Part shown: positions 37,268 to 45,971 of the stretch, piece after piece
Numbering within the stretch: the stretch's first letter is position 1
Layout of the letters: each line of letters opens with the position of its first letter
Assembly: GCA_963799975.1 (NCBI GenBank)
Contig: CAWCZF010000007.1
Span: forward strand, 124,001 to 188,000
Length of the DNA stretch: 64,000 nt
Source of the DNA: Actinoallomurus sp963799975
GTDB taxonomy: Bacteria; Actinomycetota; Actinomycetes; Streptosporangiales; Streptosporangiaceae
Reading direction: 5' to 3'
The notes under the pieces: model-generated
What the model saw: the letters and a program-made list of their open reading frames with translations, nothing else
Told to the model about the DNA's origin: nothing
Databases searched by the model: none
Position numbers and translations under genes: made by a program

Positions 37268-38500
37268 TCAGCCGGGTACACCGAGCCGGACTCGGGCGAG
37301 TTCGCGCAGCGCCATCGTGGGGAGCAGGACCGAGATCCCCGAGTGGCTCTGGAACGTGGACATGTCGCGCCACACGCGTTCGATCCGTTCGCCCCAGCGG
37401 ACCGCGCTCGAACCGGCGGTGGGGAAGATGTGCTCCTCGACCGCGCGCCAGCTCAGTTTGATCACGTGCCGGCAGACCGCGCTCAGCCGCAGGTCCTGCT
37501 CACGCGTGAACGCGCCGGGCCGTGCGCACAGGTCCGCCCACTCGGCGGCCGCGCCCAGTACGGCGGCCTCGGCGGTGGCGATCAGCGCGCTGGCCTCGCC
37601 GTACCAGAACTGGTAGTCGGGGTTCTCGGCCCGCGGTACGGGCGGCGGCAGCACGGTCATGCGGTTGCGCATCAGGTCCTCGTACGCGTCGAGCGCGCCC
37701 TTGGCCATGCCGACGGACAGGGCCGCGACCTCCATGTTCATGAAGCTCAGCGGGCCGCCGGCGTACGCCGGGTTACCGTGCAGATCGAGTCCCGGCGTGC
37801 CGTCGGTGACGGAGGACTCGCTGATGTGCGTGCCCTCGATGGTGAAGTAGTCGGGGATGTGCCCGTCCTCCATGACGATGCTGTGCGAACCGCTGCCGTT
37901 CAGGCCGAGCTGGCCGCCCCAGTCGTCGAGCCGCCGCCACTCGCTGCGCGGCGCGGCGAACACCATCGGCTCGGGGTCGCGCCCCTCGCCCGGCGACACC
38001 ATCGTGTGGCCGATGAAGTGTGTGGCGTACGGGGAGCCGGACCCGTACTTCCAGGTGCCGTTGAGCACCCAGCCGCCCTCGGGATCGCGCTCGGCGGTGC
38101 CGCTCGGCAGGATCATCAGCGGGCAGATGAAGTCGGGCGAGGTGAACAGCTCGTCTTGCGCCTTCTCGCTGAACATCGTCGCCACGGCGAGCGAGTGCGC
38201 GGCGCCCAGGCAGTACATCCAGCCGGTCGAGGGGCAGCCGCGTGCCAGCGCCATCGAGACACGGAGGAACGTGTCGATCCCGTACTCATAGCCGCCGTAC
38301 CGGCGGGGCACCAGGATCCGGTACAGCCCGGCGTCGCGGAACTCCTCGTGGGTGTCCTCGGCGTAGAACGTGCGCTTCTCGGTCTCGGCCTGGCGTTCGA
38401 CCAGGCGCGGCGCGATGGCCTCGGCCGCGGCGATCAGGTCGGCGGGACTGGGCGTGGTGGGCGACGGCCGGTTGCCGGGCGCGTTCGTTTCGACTGCCAT
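37268..38500 (-). CDS. Acyl-CoA-dehydrogenase-fold flavin monooxygenase (group D hydroxylase)
   Basis: A 410-aa protein of the HpaH/HsaA-like group that uses the ACAD fold for hydroxylation with externally supplied reduced flavin. Clues: YRILVPRRYGGYEYGIDTFL, CPSTGWMYCLGAAHS, GGWVLNGTWKYGSGS and the lack of the acyl-CoA dehydrogenase catalytic Glu segment. ATG 38500 is preferred; GAGGAG lies about 11 nt upstream. It lies 64 nt upstream of the condensation gene. An aromatic or core hydroxylation is likely, with the flavin reductase at 3504 as possible partner. Confidence 0.82.
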   Translation of the reverse strand: MAVETNAPGNRPSPTTPSPADLIAAAEAIAPRLVERQAETEKRTFYAEDTHEEFRDAGLYRILVPRRYGGYEYGIDTFLRVSMALARGCPSTGWMYCLGAAHSLAVATMFSEKAQDELFTSPDFICPLMILPSGTAERDPEGGWVLNGTWKYGSGSPYATHFIGHTMVSPGEGRDPEPMVFAAPRSEWRRLDDWGGQLGLNGSGSHSIVMEDGHIPDYFTIEGTHISESSVTDGTPGLDLHGNPAYAGGPLSFMNMEVAALSVGMAKGALDAYEDLMRNRMTVLPPPVPRAENPDYQFWYGEASALIATAEAAVLGAAAEWADLCARPGAFTREQDLRLSAVCRHVIKLSWRAVEEHIFPTAGSSAVRWGERIERVWRDMSTFQSHSGISVLLPTMALRELARVRLGVPG

Positions 38501-38618
38501 GACTGGCGCAGCTCCTCTTACTCGGATGTTCTCGCCCGGCACAACCGCACGAGCGGCCCCGCCGCGGACCCGCGCTTGCGGGTCCGCGCGAGGCCGGCCG
38601 GGATGGAAGGGTTCGGTG

Positions 38619-39776
38619 TCACCGCAGCGAACGGACGAACGTGCGGACGTCGCCGACGAACAGCTCGGGCTGCTCCATGGCGGCGAAGTGCCCGCCGCGG
38701 TCGAACTCGGTCCAGTGCGAGAGCGTCGGCAGCAGCGGCTCGGCGAACTTTCGCACCGGGCGTACGGCGTCCTGCGGGAAGGAGGCCACGCCGACCGGCG
38801 CGGACAGCGGCCACGGACCGGCCCACGTACGGACGAAGTCGCTGTCGAGGTGACTGGACTCGTAGTACAGCTGGGCGCTCGACCCGGCCGAGGCGGTGAG
38901 CCAGTAGATCGTGACGATGGTCAGCAACTGGTCGCGGTCGACCGCGTCCTCGGGTGCCTTCTCCGAGTCGGTCCACTCCTTGTACTTCTCCGCGATCCAG
39001 GCGAGCTGCCCGACCGGCGAGTCCGTCAGGGCGTACGCCAGCGTCTGCGGGCGGGTGCCCTGCTGCTTGCGCCAGCCGGAGCCGTCCTGCTCGAACATCA
39101 TGGTGAACTCGAGCCGGGCGCCGTCGGCCTCGTCCAGGTCCGCGAACGCCGCGGGGTCATCGGGCGGGAAGGCCGCGAACATGTTGAGGTGCACGCCGGC
39201 GACGTGCTCGGGGTCGGCCAGGGCCAGCTTCAGGGAGATCGGCATCCCCCAGTCGCCGCCCTGCACGACGTAGCGCGTGTAGCCGAGTTCGCGCATGAGC
39301 TCCGCCCAGGCCCGCCCGACCCGGTCGGTGTCCCAGCCGGTCTCGTTCGGGGCGCTGGAGTAGCCGTAGCCGGGGATCGACGGGATGACCACGTGGAACG
39401 CGTCCTCCGCCGAGCCGCCGTGCGCGGTCGGGTTGGTCAGCGGCTCGATCACGTCGACGAACTCGGCGAACGAGCCGGGCCAGCCGTGGGTGATGATCAG
39501 CGGCGTGGCGCCGGGCTCTTCGGACCGTACGTGCATGAAGTGCACATCGACGCCGTCGATCTCGGTGATGAACTGGGGGAACCGGTTGAGCTTCTCCTCG
39601 GCGGCGCGCCAGTCGAAGCGGTTCTGCCAGTAGTCGGCCAGCTCTTTCAGGTAGCCCAGCGGAATCCCGCGCTCCCAGCCGACGTCCGGGAGCTCTCCCG
39701 GCCAGCGGGTGGCGGCGATCCTCCGGTGCAGCTCGTCGAGTTCAGGCTGCGGTGTCTCGATCCGAAACGGACGCAT
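38619..39776 (-). CDS. Epoxide hydrolase (SgcF/NcsF2/KedF type)
   Basis: A 385-aa enzyme with an N-terminal EHN segment (ELDELHRRIAATRWPGELP), the oxyanion motif HGWPGSFAEF, nucleophile Asp in QGGDWGMPI (about 175-180), the lid region and the catalytic His in RGGHFAAMEQPE. Length and EHN domain fit the enediyne epoxide hydrolases, which open the core epoxide to a vicinal diol before attachment of the peripheral acid. This gene type is a strong marker of the nine-membered class. Its start overlaps the end of the upstream FAD monooxygenase gene by 35 nt. Confidence 0.92.
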   Translation of the reverse strand: MRPFRIETPQPELDELHRRIAATRWPGELPDVGWERGIPLGYLKELADYWQNRFDWRAAEEKLNRFPQFITEIDGVDVHFMHVRSEEPGATPLIITHGWPGSFAEFVDVIEPLTNPTAHGGSAEDAFHVVIPSIPGYGYSSAPNETGWDTDRVGRAWAELMRELGYTRYVVQGGDWGMPISLKLALADPEHVAGVHLNMFAAFPPDDPAAFADLDEADGARLEFTMMFEQDGSGWRKQQGTRPQTLAYALTDSPVGQLAWIAEKYKEWTDSEKAPEDAVDRDQLLTIVTIYWLTASAGSSAQLYYESSHLDSDFVRTWAGPWPLSAPVGVASFPQDAVRPVRKFAEPLLPTLSHWTEFDRGGHFAAMEQPELFVGDVRTFVRSLR

Positions 39777-41259
39777 TCGGAGCCCTTTCAGTGTCGGTCG
39801 CCGGCACGGCGCGCTGTTCAGGTCGGGGTGCTGGTGTGCTCGGCGTGGTCGCCGGGCTCGGCTGCTTCGGCTGGTCCGGCCGACTCGGTTGGTTCGGCTG
39901 GTTCGGCTGGTTCGGCTGCCTCGGCGGGCCGAACAGCATGTGCCGCAGGACGCGGAGCGCGATACGGGGGCGCATCACCGACTGCGGCGGATCGATCAGG
40001 CCGGCCACCCGGATGAAGGCGTCGGTGAGCTCGGCGTCGTACGCGGCGCCGTGCTGGAGCCGCGTCATGTAGGCGTTCGCGAACCGGATCTTGGCGGTGC
40101 GCTTGCCCTCCGCCCCGGCGTAGCCGAGGTCTGCGCCGGCCGAGACGTCCCAGGGTGCGGCGATGTCGCGCGCGACGTCCGCGAAGAACGCGCGTGCGGC
40201 CGGTACGGCGCCGGTGCTCAGGTGCCGTTGCAGCGTCACCGACTCCATCGCGGCGACGCTCATCCCCTGGCCGTACACCGGGTTGAAGCTGCACACGGCG
40301 TCGCCCATGACGAGCAGGCCGTCGGGGAAGCGGGTCAGCTTCTCGTAGTGCTTCCAGACGCTGGCCGGGAAACGGAAGGTGACCGCGTCGTCGATCGGCT
40401 TGGCATCCTTCACGGCCTCGTAGATGTCCGGCACCGGCAGCGACCTGGCGAACTCCAGGAAGCCCTCCGGGTCGTTCGGCGGGTGGTCGCCGAGCACGCC
40501 GGTCAGCGAGAGCTCGACGCGGTGGTCGGAGCCGGGCAGCCGGTAGAAGAACGCGCCGCGCGGGATCTCGGGCGTCCCGACCGGGATGATCGCCAGTTCG
40601 TCGCCGAACGGGTCGGCGTCCAACTCGAAATGCCGCGTGGTGTAGGCCAGGCCGATCTTCACGCGCTCCTCTTCGGGGCGCTCGTAGCCCAGCTCGGTCA
40701 GCCAGGCCGGCGTACGCGAGCCGCGGCCGGTCGTGTCGATGACCAGGTCGGCGGTGAGGACCTCCTCCTCAGCACCGTCCTGCCGCTTGACGCGCGCGCC
40801 GGTGACCCGGCGGCCGTCCTCCGTGGTCTCCAGGGCGAGGATGTCGGTCCGCTCCATGAAGGTCACGTTGGGTATGGTCTGCACCCGGTTGCGTACGTGG
40901 AACTCCACCACCGGGCGGGTGGCCGGCACGGACAGCAGGCCCGACTCGCGGCACTCCAGCCGCTTGCCGTTGAAGTACCAGCGGATGTCGCCGCTGAAGT
41001 CGCCCGGCTGCACGCCGGCGGCGATCAGCTGCTCGGTCAGCCCGGGGAAGTGGCCTTCCAGGATCTGGTGTCCCCGCGCCACCAGCCCGTGGGCGTGGCG
41101 TCCATGGGGGACGCCACGCCGGTACACGGACACACCGGTCAGCTCGTCGCGGTCGACCAGCACAACTTCCCGGAAGGTCTCCGAAAGCACTCTGGCGGCC
41201 AGCAGGCCCGCCATGCTCCCGCCGAGCACCACCACACGTTCTCCGACGAGGTCGCCCAT
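39742..41259 (-). CDS. FAD-dependent monooxygenase with Pro/Gln/Asn-rich tail
   Basis: A 505-aa flavoprotein: the dinucleotide motif VVVLGGSMAGLLAARVLSE, DGLLVMGDAVCSFNPVYGQGMS and FHVRNRVQTIPNV match the FAD monooxygenase/epoxidase class also found in other actinomycete clusters. The last 70 residues are low complexity, with the triplet unit PNQ repeated (PNQPNQPNQPSRPDQPKQPS) then a Pro/Ala/Thr stretch, unlike the family. ATG 41259 has AAGGAGGAGGAG upstream. The tail runs past the start of the epoxide hydrolase gene. It may install the core epoxide that the next gene product opens (inference). Confidence 0.85.
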   Translation of the reverse strand: MGDLVGERVVVLGGSMAGLLAARVLSETFREVVLVDRDELTGVSVYRRGVPHGRHAHGLVARGHQILEGHFPGLTEQLIAAGVQPGDFSGDIRWYFNGKRLECRESGLLSVPATRPVVEFHVRNRVQTIPNVTFMERTDILALETTEDGRRVTGARVKRQDGAEEEVLTADLVIDTTGRGSRTPAWLTELGYERPEEERVKIGLAYTTRHFELDADPFGDELAIIPVGTPEIPRGAFFYRLPGSDHRVELSLTGVLGDHPPNDPEGFLEFARSLPVPDIYEAVKDAKPIDDAVTFRFPASVWKHYEKLTRFPDGLLVMGDAVCSFNPVYGQGMSVAAMESVTLQRHLSTGAVPAARAFFADVARDIAAPWDVSAGADLGYAGAEGKRTAKIRFANAYMTRLQHGAAYDAELTDAFIRVAGLIDPPQSVMRPRIALRVLRHMLFGPPRQPNQPNQPNQPSRPDQPKQPSPATTPSTPAPRPEQRAVPATDTERAPNASVSDRDTAA

Positions 41260-41401
41260 CGCGGACTCCTCCTCCTTATCGTGTATGTCGGTCATGCCGC
41301 GGCGATGGTGCCGAATCCTTCCCACCGGCGCGTCCCGTCCGCCAGGTGCGCGGAGCGGGGATGGAAGAGGCTTCGCGGGCCGACCGCGACGTACTCCTCG
41401 G

Positions 41402-42586
41402 TCAGAGGTAGAGAGTGTTGGGCTCCAGGCCGCACAGGATCCGGCCGTGCAGCTCGAGGTTGGTGTTCGCGTGCAGGATCGCGTGCTGGTTGAGCGTCTG
41501 GATGTCCCTCACGATGCGCTGCATCGGCACGTTCTTGTACACCGACGACGCGCCGCTGGCCTCGCTCAAAATCTCCACCGACTCCTTGGCCTGCTTGCAC
41601 GCGAACGAGGCGTCGAGACGGATACGGGTGCGCTCGGGCAGCGTCCACGCCTCGCCGGCCACGTTCTTGGTGTCGAGCGTGTCCGCGGCGCGGTGGGCGT
41701 GGAACTTCGCCTCGGCGTTGCGCATCTCGGCCTCGGCGACCTGGAGGTGCGTGATCGGCGCCTCGCTCTGGTGCTCGTACGACGTGTAGGTGATCTTCCG
41801 GTCCGGAAGCCGGTCGAAGAACACCTCGTTCGCCGCGTCGGCCAGGCCGAGCGCGGTGCCGATGACGGACGTGCACGCGGTCAGGAGGAGCGGGCCGCGG
41901 TAGACCGGGTTGTCGGCGTTCGCCTGGGAGGCGTACTGCTCCTGGAGCATGGCGCCCATCGGCATCACGCGGTGCGCCGGGATGAACAGCTTGTCGGCGA
42001 CCGTGCTGACACTGCCGGTGCCGCGCAGGCCCGCCGTGTCCCAGTCGTCGATGATCTGCAGGTCCGACATCGGCGCGAGCATCATGAGCGGCTGCATCTG
42101 GCCGTCGGGCGTGGGCGAGACGGCGACCAGCTCGTTCCAGTGGCTCTGCAGCGAGCCGGTGTTGAAGGCCCACTTGCCGTTGACGACGTAGCCGCCGTCG
42201 ACCGGCTCGGCCATGCCGGTCGGGCTCAGGAGGCCGCACACCCGTGCGTCGGGTGTGGAGAAGACCTCGTCCTGAACCTCGTCCGGGAACAGGCTGACCA
42301 GCCAGTTGCAGATCGACCAGACCGCGGCGGTCCAGGCGGCCGAGGCGTCGCCCTGGCCGACCTTGGTGAGCACGTCGACGAGCGTGCGCATGTCGGCCTC
42401 GTAGCCGCCGTACCGCGTGGGTACGCGCATGCGGAAGACGCCGGCGTCGGCCATCGCCTCGATCGACTCTTCGTGCAGACGGCGGTTCTCCTCCGCCCAG
42501 GGTGCCTTCTCGCGGAGCTGCGGAATCAGATCCGCGGCTCGGCCGACGAGCTCCGGCCTGGACGGGGCGTCAATGATTTCGGTCAT
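41402..42586 (-). CDS. Acyl-CoA-dehydrogenase-fold flavin hydroxylase
   Basis: A 394-aa ACAD-fold protein related to but distinct from the one at 37268: VFRMRVPTRYGGYEADMRTLVDVL, DASAAWTAAVWSICNW, DGGYVVNGKWAFNTGSL, and the C-terminal AIL..NTNLELHGRILCG. Such proteins (pigment-production hydroxylase type) are two-component monooxygenases. ATG 42586 has CGAGGGAAG just upstream. It lies between the SgcJ-like gene (40 nt gap) and the FAD monooxygenase in one operon. Confidence 0.82.
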   Translation of the reverse strand: MTEIIDAPSRPELVGRAADLIPQLREKAPWAEENRRLHEESIEAMADAGVFRMRVPTRYGGYEADMRTLVDVLTKVGQGDASAAWTAAVWSICNWLVSLFPDEVQDEVFSTPDARVCGLLSPTGMAEPVDGGYVVNGKWAFNTGSLQSHWNELVAVSPTPDGQMQPLMMLAPMSDLQIIDDWDTAGLRGTGSVSTVADKLFIPAHRVMPMGAMLQEQYASQANADNPVYRGPLLLTACTSVIGTALGLADAANEVFFDRLPDRKITYTSYEHQSEAPITHLQVAEAEMRNAEAKFHAHRAADTLDTKNVAGEAWTLPERTRIRLDASFACKQAKESVEILSEASGASSVYKNVPMQRIVRDIQTLNQHAILHANTNLELHGRILCGLEPNTLYL

Positions 42587-42626
42587 GGCTTCCCTCGAGA
42601 GATAGCGTCGCGAGTCCGGATCGGGG

Positions 42627-43043
42627 TCACTTGGGGCTGTTCTGGTACGTGGCCAGGCTCCACACGCCGTCGCGCTTGACGACGACCCAGGAGGCGCGGA
42701 TGGCCTCCTTGTCCGAGACCTCGGTCTCGCCGGCGTTCAGTACGCCGCCCTGCGTGATGAGCACGGCGGACTCGTCGCTCAGGAAGTGGATGTCGAGAGG
42801 CTCTCCGGTGACCTGCGTGCCCTGGTACGGGCCGGCGAAGCCGTCGGCCATGAAGCCGCGGATGTCGTCCCGGCCCTTCTGGTACACACCGGGAAGGATC
42901 ATGGTGCCGTCTTCCACGAAGACCTTCGAGAAAGCGTCGGCGTCGTGGTCCGCCCACGCCGCCACAATGCGCCCCGGAACGCCCGCGATAGCGGCCATCT
43001 CCTCCTCGGGCGAGGTCGCTGCGTTGGTGCCGTTCTCAGCCAT
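42627..43043 (-). CDS. SgcJ/EcaC-family SnoaL-fold protein
   Basis: A 138-aa cone-shaped alpha+beta-barrel protein of the NTF2/SnoaL (DUF4440) kind: IVAAWADHDADAFSKVFVEDGTMILPG, GRDDIRGFMADGF, LDIHFLSDESAVLITQGGV and RASWVVVKRDGVWSLATYQ. SgcJ homologues occur in many nine-membered enediyne clusters; they are implicated in early core formation but the reaction is not settled. ATG 43043 starts the six-gene tailoring operon, with a 235-bp divergent promoter region to the SDR gene. Confidence 0.88.
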   Translation of the reverse strand: MAENGTNAATSPEEEMAAIAGVPGRIVAAWADHDADAFSKVFVEDGTMILPGVYQKGRDDIRGFMADGFAGPYQGTQVTGEPLDIHFLSDESAVLITQGGVLNAGETEVSDKEAIRASWVVVKRDGVWSLATYQNSPK

Positions 43044-43278
43044 GCGCGTGTCCAATCTGTGTGGGGGTTTCCCGCATTTCGTGGCTCTGGACGAGAATCG
43101 CAGCAGACTCCGGCCTGCCGCATCTCCGATACTGCGGTGCCCGGTCCGACCGGGCCATATACCGCACAAGAGAAGAAGAATCAGCCGCGGTGCGCGATCA
43201 GAATTGCGGCGGGAGCGTACTGGCGGGCCGATGAGTCGGGTCGATCCGGATCACGGCCACGATGTCACACTGAATATC

Positions 43279-44013
43279 ATGGACATTATTGGAAAAGGAT
43301 TGATCGCGCGGAATCTGTCGCCGCTGAGCGATCTGCATCCCGGCGTGACCGTGCTCGCGGCCGGCGTGCCGCGCCACCATCTGCCCGAGTCCGAGCACAC
43401 CCGCGAGGAGCGGCTCGTACGCGACACGCTCGGCCGCTGCCGCACCGAGGGCCGGCTGCTGGTCTTCTTCTCCACGACCAGCATGTACGGGGGGCCGGGC
43501 GACCGCGGCCTGGAGGACGAGCCGGTGACCTCCTCGACCGCGTACGGGCAGCACAAGCTGGATCTGGAGACGGTGATCCAGGACTCGGGCGCCGACCATC
43601 TCATCCTGCGACTGACCCAGGTCGTCGGGCCGGACGAGCCGGACTTCCGGCTGCTCCCGGCGATGATCCGCCAGCTCAGGACGGGCAGCATCCAGATCTA
43701 CCAGGGTGCGCGCCGCGACCTGCTGCACGTCGCGGACTTCGTCGCCGTCCTCGACCGGCTCCTCGACACGAAGGTGCGGAACCAGGTGGTGAACGTCGCC
43801 TCGGGCGACTGCGTGCCGATCGCACGGATCGTCGACCACCTGGAGGAGCGGCTGGGCGTCACCGCCGAGCGGCAGGTCGTCGACGACGGCGTCGCGTACT
43901 GCTCGTCCGTCGCGAAACTGCACGCGCTCGCGCCCGCGGTCGCCGAGTTGGGGTTCGCCCCCGGCTACCACAGACGCGTCATCGACCGGTATCTGGACGA
44001 CAGCCGGGCCTGA
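43279..44013 (+). CDS. NAD-dependent sugar epimerase/4-ketoreductase (SDR)
   Basis: A 244-aa extended short-chain dehydrogenase. The cofactor loop is shortened (IIGKGLIARNL), the active-site Ser/Thr and YxxxK read FFSTTSMYGG and YGQHKLDLE, and the C-terminal part (VVNVASGDCVPIARIVDHLEERLG) is that of NDP-sugar-modifying members. The start could be ATG 43279 or ATG 43231; I prefer 43279 as the fold begins there. With the O-methyltransferase next to it and 2,3-dehydratase nearby it most likely reduces the C-4 keto group of the NDP-sugar. Confidence 0.72.
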   Translation: MDIIGKGLIARNLSPLSDLHPGVTVLAAGVPRHHLPESEHTREERLVRDTLGRCRTEGRLLVFFSTTSMYGGPGDRGLEDEPVTSSTAYGQHKLDLETVIQDSGADHLILRLTQVVGPDEPDFRLLPAMIRQLRTGSIQIYQGARRDLLHVADFVAVLDRLLDTKVRNQVVNVASGDCVPIARIVDHLEERLGVTAERQVVDDGVAYCSSVAKLHALAPAVAELGFAPGYHRRVIDRYLDDSRA

Positions 44014-44123
44014 CCGCGCCCGCGTGCGCGGCCTAGACCCGCATGCTCGGAGATGCGACGCCGTGCCGACGCCGGAAAAATTGCATCGAATAAGCTACCA
44101 CAGGCCACCGAGGAGGCATATTC

Positions 44124-45281
44124 GTGAGTGCCGGAATTGATTCGACGAGCATTCTCGAGGAACTGATTCCGGCAGTGCCGGACGGAGTTCCGGAAAAGGT
44201 GCGGAGCATCGGCTTCGAGCGGGTCTGCGGCGCCCTGGTGGATGAGCTCGTCCACCGTTGCGCACCGCCTTCCATGGGCGGCAGCATCGAGATCCACGTA
44301 CGGATCTCCTCTCCCGACGGCGAGTCCGCCGACTACACGGTGAGTTTCGCCGACGAATCCGTCACGGCCGAACGCGGCGTACCCGAGTCGGCGTTCTCCC
44401 GGGTGGAGTTCACCGTGGTGAACCTGGCCAACTGCCTGTTCGGCCGCCAGGGCCCGGTGCCGACCGCGGGCTGGCGGCACGTGGGGCTCCAGGTGCCCAC
44501 GCCGGACACGCCGCCCGAGGAGATCCGCGAGCTGCTGAAGGTCCAGGAGGGCGGCAACCGGGCGAACACCGCGCTGCTCGCCGCGTGCGGCCCGCGCCGG
44601 CCGAGCCTGGAGGACCTCGCGTGCCGCTTCGGCACCGACAAGTGGGGCACCGTGCACTGGTACACGCCCCACTACGAGCACCACTTCGCGCGGTTCGCCG
44701 ACGAGCGCGTGCGTGTCCTGGAGATCGGCATCGGCGGCTACCACGACCCGCGCTCCGGCGGCGGCTCACTGCGGATGTGGCAGCAGTTCTTCCGCCGCGG
44801 CACCGTCTTCGGCCTGGACGTGTACGAGAAGACGGTCGACGTCCCGCGCGTGCACACGTTGCGCGGCGACCAGGGGAACGCGGAGTACCTGAGCGACATG
44901 GCCGAGGAGCACGGCCCGTTCGACATCATCGTCGACGACGGCAGCCACCTCAACGAGCACGTGCTGACCTCCTTCAACGCGCTCTTCCCGCACCTGAAGG
45001 ACGGCGGGGTGTACGCCATCGAGGACATGGAGACGTCGTACTGGCCGGCCTGGGGCGGCGACGCGCCGGACCGCGCCACGAGCGCGACCTCGATCGGCTT
45101 CGTCAAGACGCTCATCGACGGGCTGAACCACCGGGAGTTCGACGGCGCCGACCCGTCGTACCTGGACGAGAACATCGTCTCGGTGCACTTCTACAAGAGC
45201 CTCGCGTTCATCGTCAAAGGCGCTAACACCGAGTGCGCCGCGCCGGTCGCCGTACGTGACATGTCGCCGACCGTCGAGTGA
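44124..45281 (+). CDS. Sugar O-methyltransferase (MycE/ElmM type)
   Basis: A 385-aa SAM-dependent enzyme with the MycE layout: an N-terminal auxiliary domain (about 1-150) and a C-terminal methyltransferase domain starting LACRFGTDKWGTVHWYTPHYEHHF. SAM motif VRVLEIGIGGYHDPRSGG, metal-site stretch DIIVDDGSHLNEH and GGVYAIEDMETSYW are visible. MycE-type enzymes are Mg-dependent and methylate sugar hydroxyls, often after glycosyl transfer. ATG/GTG start at 44124 follows GAGGAG. It is 110 nt after the SDR and probably methylates the pathway's sugar, for example at O-4. Confidence 0.87.
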   Translation: MSAGIDSTSILEELIPAVPDGVPEKVRSIGFERVCGALVDELVHRCAPPSMGGSIEIHVRISSPDGESADYTVSFADESVTAERGVPESAFSRVEFTVVNLANCLFGRQGPVPTAGWRHVGLQVPTPDTPPEEIRELLKVQEGGNRANTALLAACGPRRPSLEDLACRFGTDKWGTVHWYTPHYEHHFARFADERVRVLEIGIGGYHDPRSGGGSLRMWQQFFRRGTVFGLDVYEKTVDVPRVHTLRGDQGNAEYLSDMAEEHGPFDIIVDDGSHLNEHVLTSFNALFPHLKDGGVYAIEDMETSYWPAWGGDAPDRATSATSIGFVKTLIDGLNHREFDGADPSYLDENIVSVHFYKSLAFIVKGANTECAAPVAVRDMSPTVE

Positions 45282-45316
45282 GCGCGCCCGCGGGGTGATC
45301 CCCACCGCGAAACGGA

Positions 45317-45350
45317 ACGAGCCGGCCAGGTCAGCACCTGGCCGGCTCGT
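45317..45350. terminator. Bidirectional terminator between O-methyltransferase and DHFR-like gene
   Basis: Perfect 15-bp arms ACGAGCCGGCCAGGT (45317-45331) and its complement (45336-45350) with a 4-nt loop, between convergent genes. Confidence 0.8.
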
Positions 45351-45361
45351 ACGCGCCGGGG

Positions 45362-45910
45362 TCACTTGACGACGCGCATCCACAGGTTGGTCGCGCCGGG
45401 CACCTCGGTGACGCTGAGCTGCTCGAGCTTGACGTTGGTGCCGCCCTTGTGGTGGAACATCGGGATGCCGTCGCCGAGCATCACCGGGCAGACGGTGATC
45501 AGGATCTCGTCCATCAGGCCCGCCTCGACGAGCTGCGTGCCGACGCTCGCGCCGAGGACGCCGACGTACTTGTCGTCGCCGCCGGCGGCCGCCTTGGCCT
45601 TCTCGACGGCGGTCTCCAGGTCGGTGACGAACGTGGTGCCCGGCGAGGAGTGCGCCGGCGGGTTGTGCGTGAGCACGAACTGCGGGCCACTCCAGCCGCC
45701 GCCGTACGGCTCGCCCTCGTGCTCGGTGTCCTTGTACGGGTCGTCCCCGCCGAAGGTGTTGTTGCCCACGAGCAGGGCGCCGGTACGGCCCATGATCTCG
45801 TCGATGGTCGGGTTGGGTCCCAGGTGCTCGGCCAGCCAGGACATGTCGCCGCCCGGGCCTGCCATGAAGCCGTCCAAGGACGCGCTGAACTGCCACTGCA
45901 CCTTAGCCAT
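45362..45910 (-). CDS. Dihydrofolate reductase-like (RibD C-terminal fold) protein
   Basis: A 182-aa protein with the actinobacterial RibD/DHFR-like pattern: QFSASLDGFMAGPGGDMSW, GRTGALLVGNNTFGG, GASVGTQLVEAGLMDEILITVCPVMLGDG. These act as NADPH-dependent reductases of unknown substrate. ATG 45910 follows AAGGAGG. It lies 62 nt downstream of an ECF sigma gene on the same strand and may be its co-regulated target. A paralogue lies at 59950. Confidence 0.82.
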   Translation of the reverse strand: MAKVQWQFSASLDGFMAGPGGDMSWLAEHLGPNPTIDEIMGRTGALLVGNNTFGGDDPYKDTEHEGEPYGGGWSGPQFVLTHNPPAHSSPGTTFVTDLETAVEKAKAAAGGDDKYVGVLGASVGTQLVEAGLMDEILITVCPVMLGDGIPMFHHKGGTNVKLEQLSVTEVPGATNLWMRVVK

Positions 45911-45971
45911 GAGCTGCCTCCTTGAGATCAGATTCGGTTCGCAACGTTGAGACTGCCGACGTCACGGAAAC

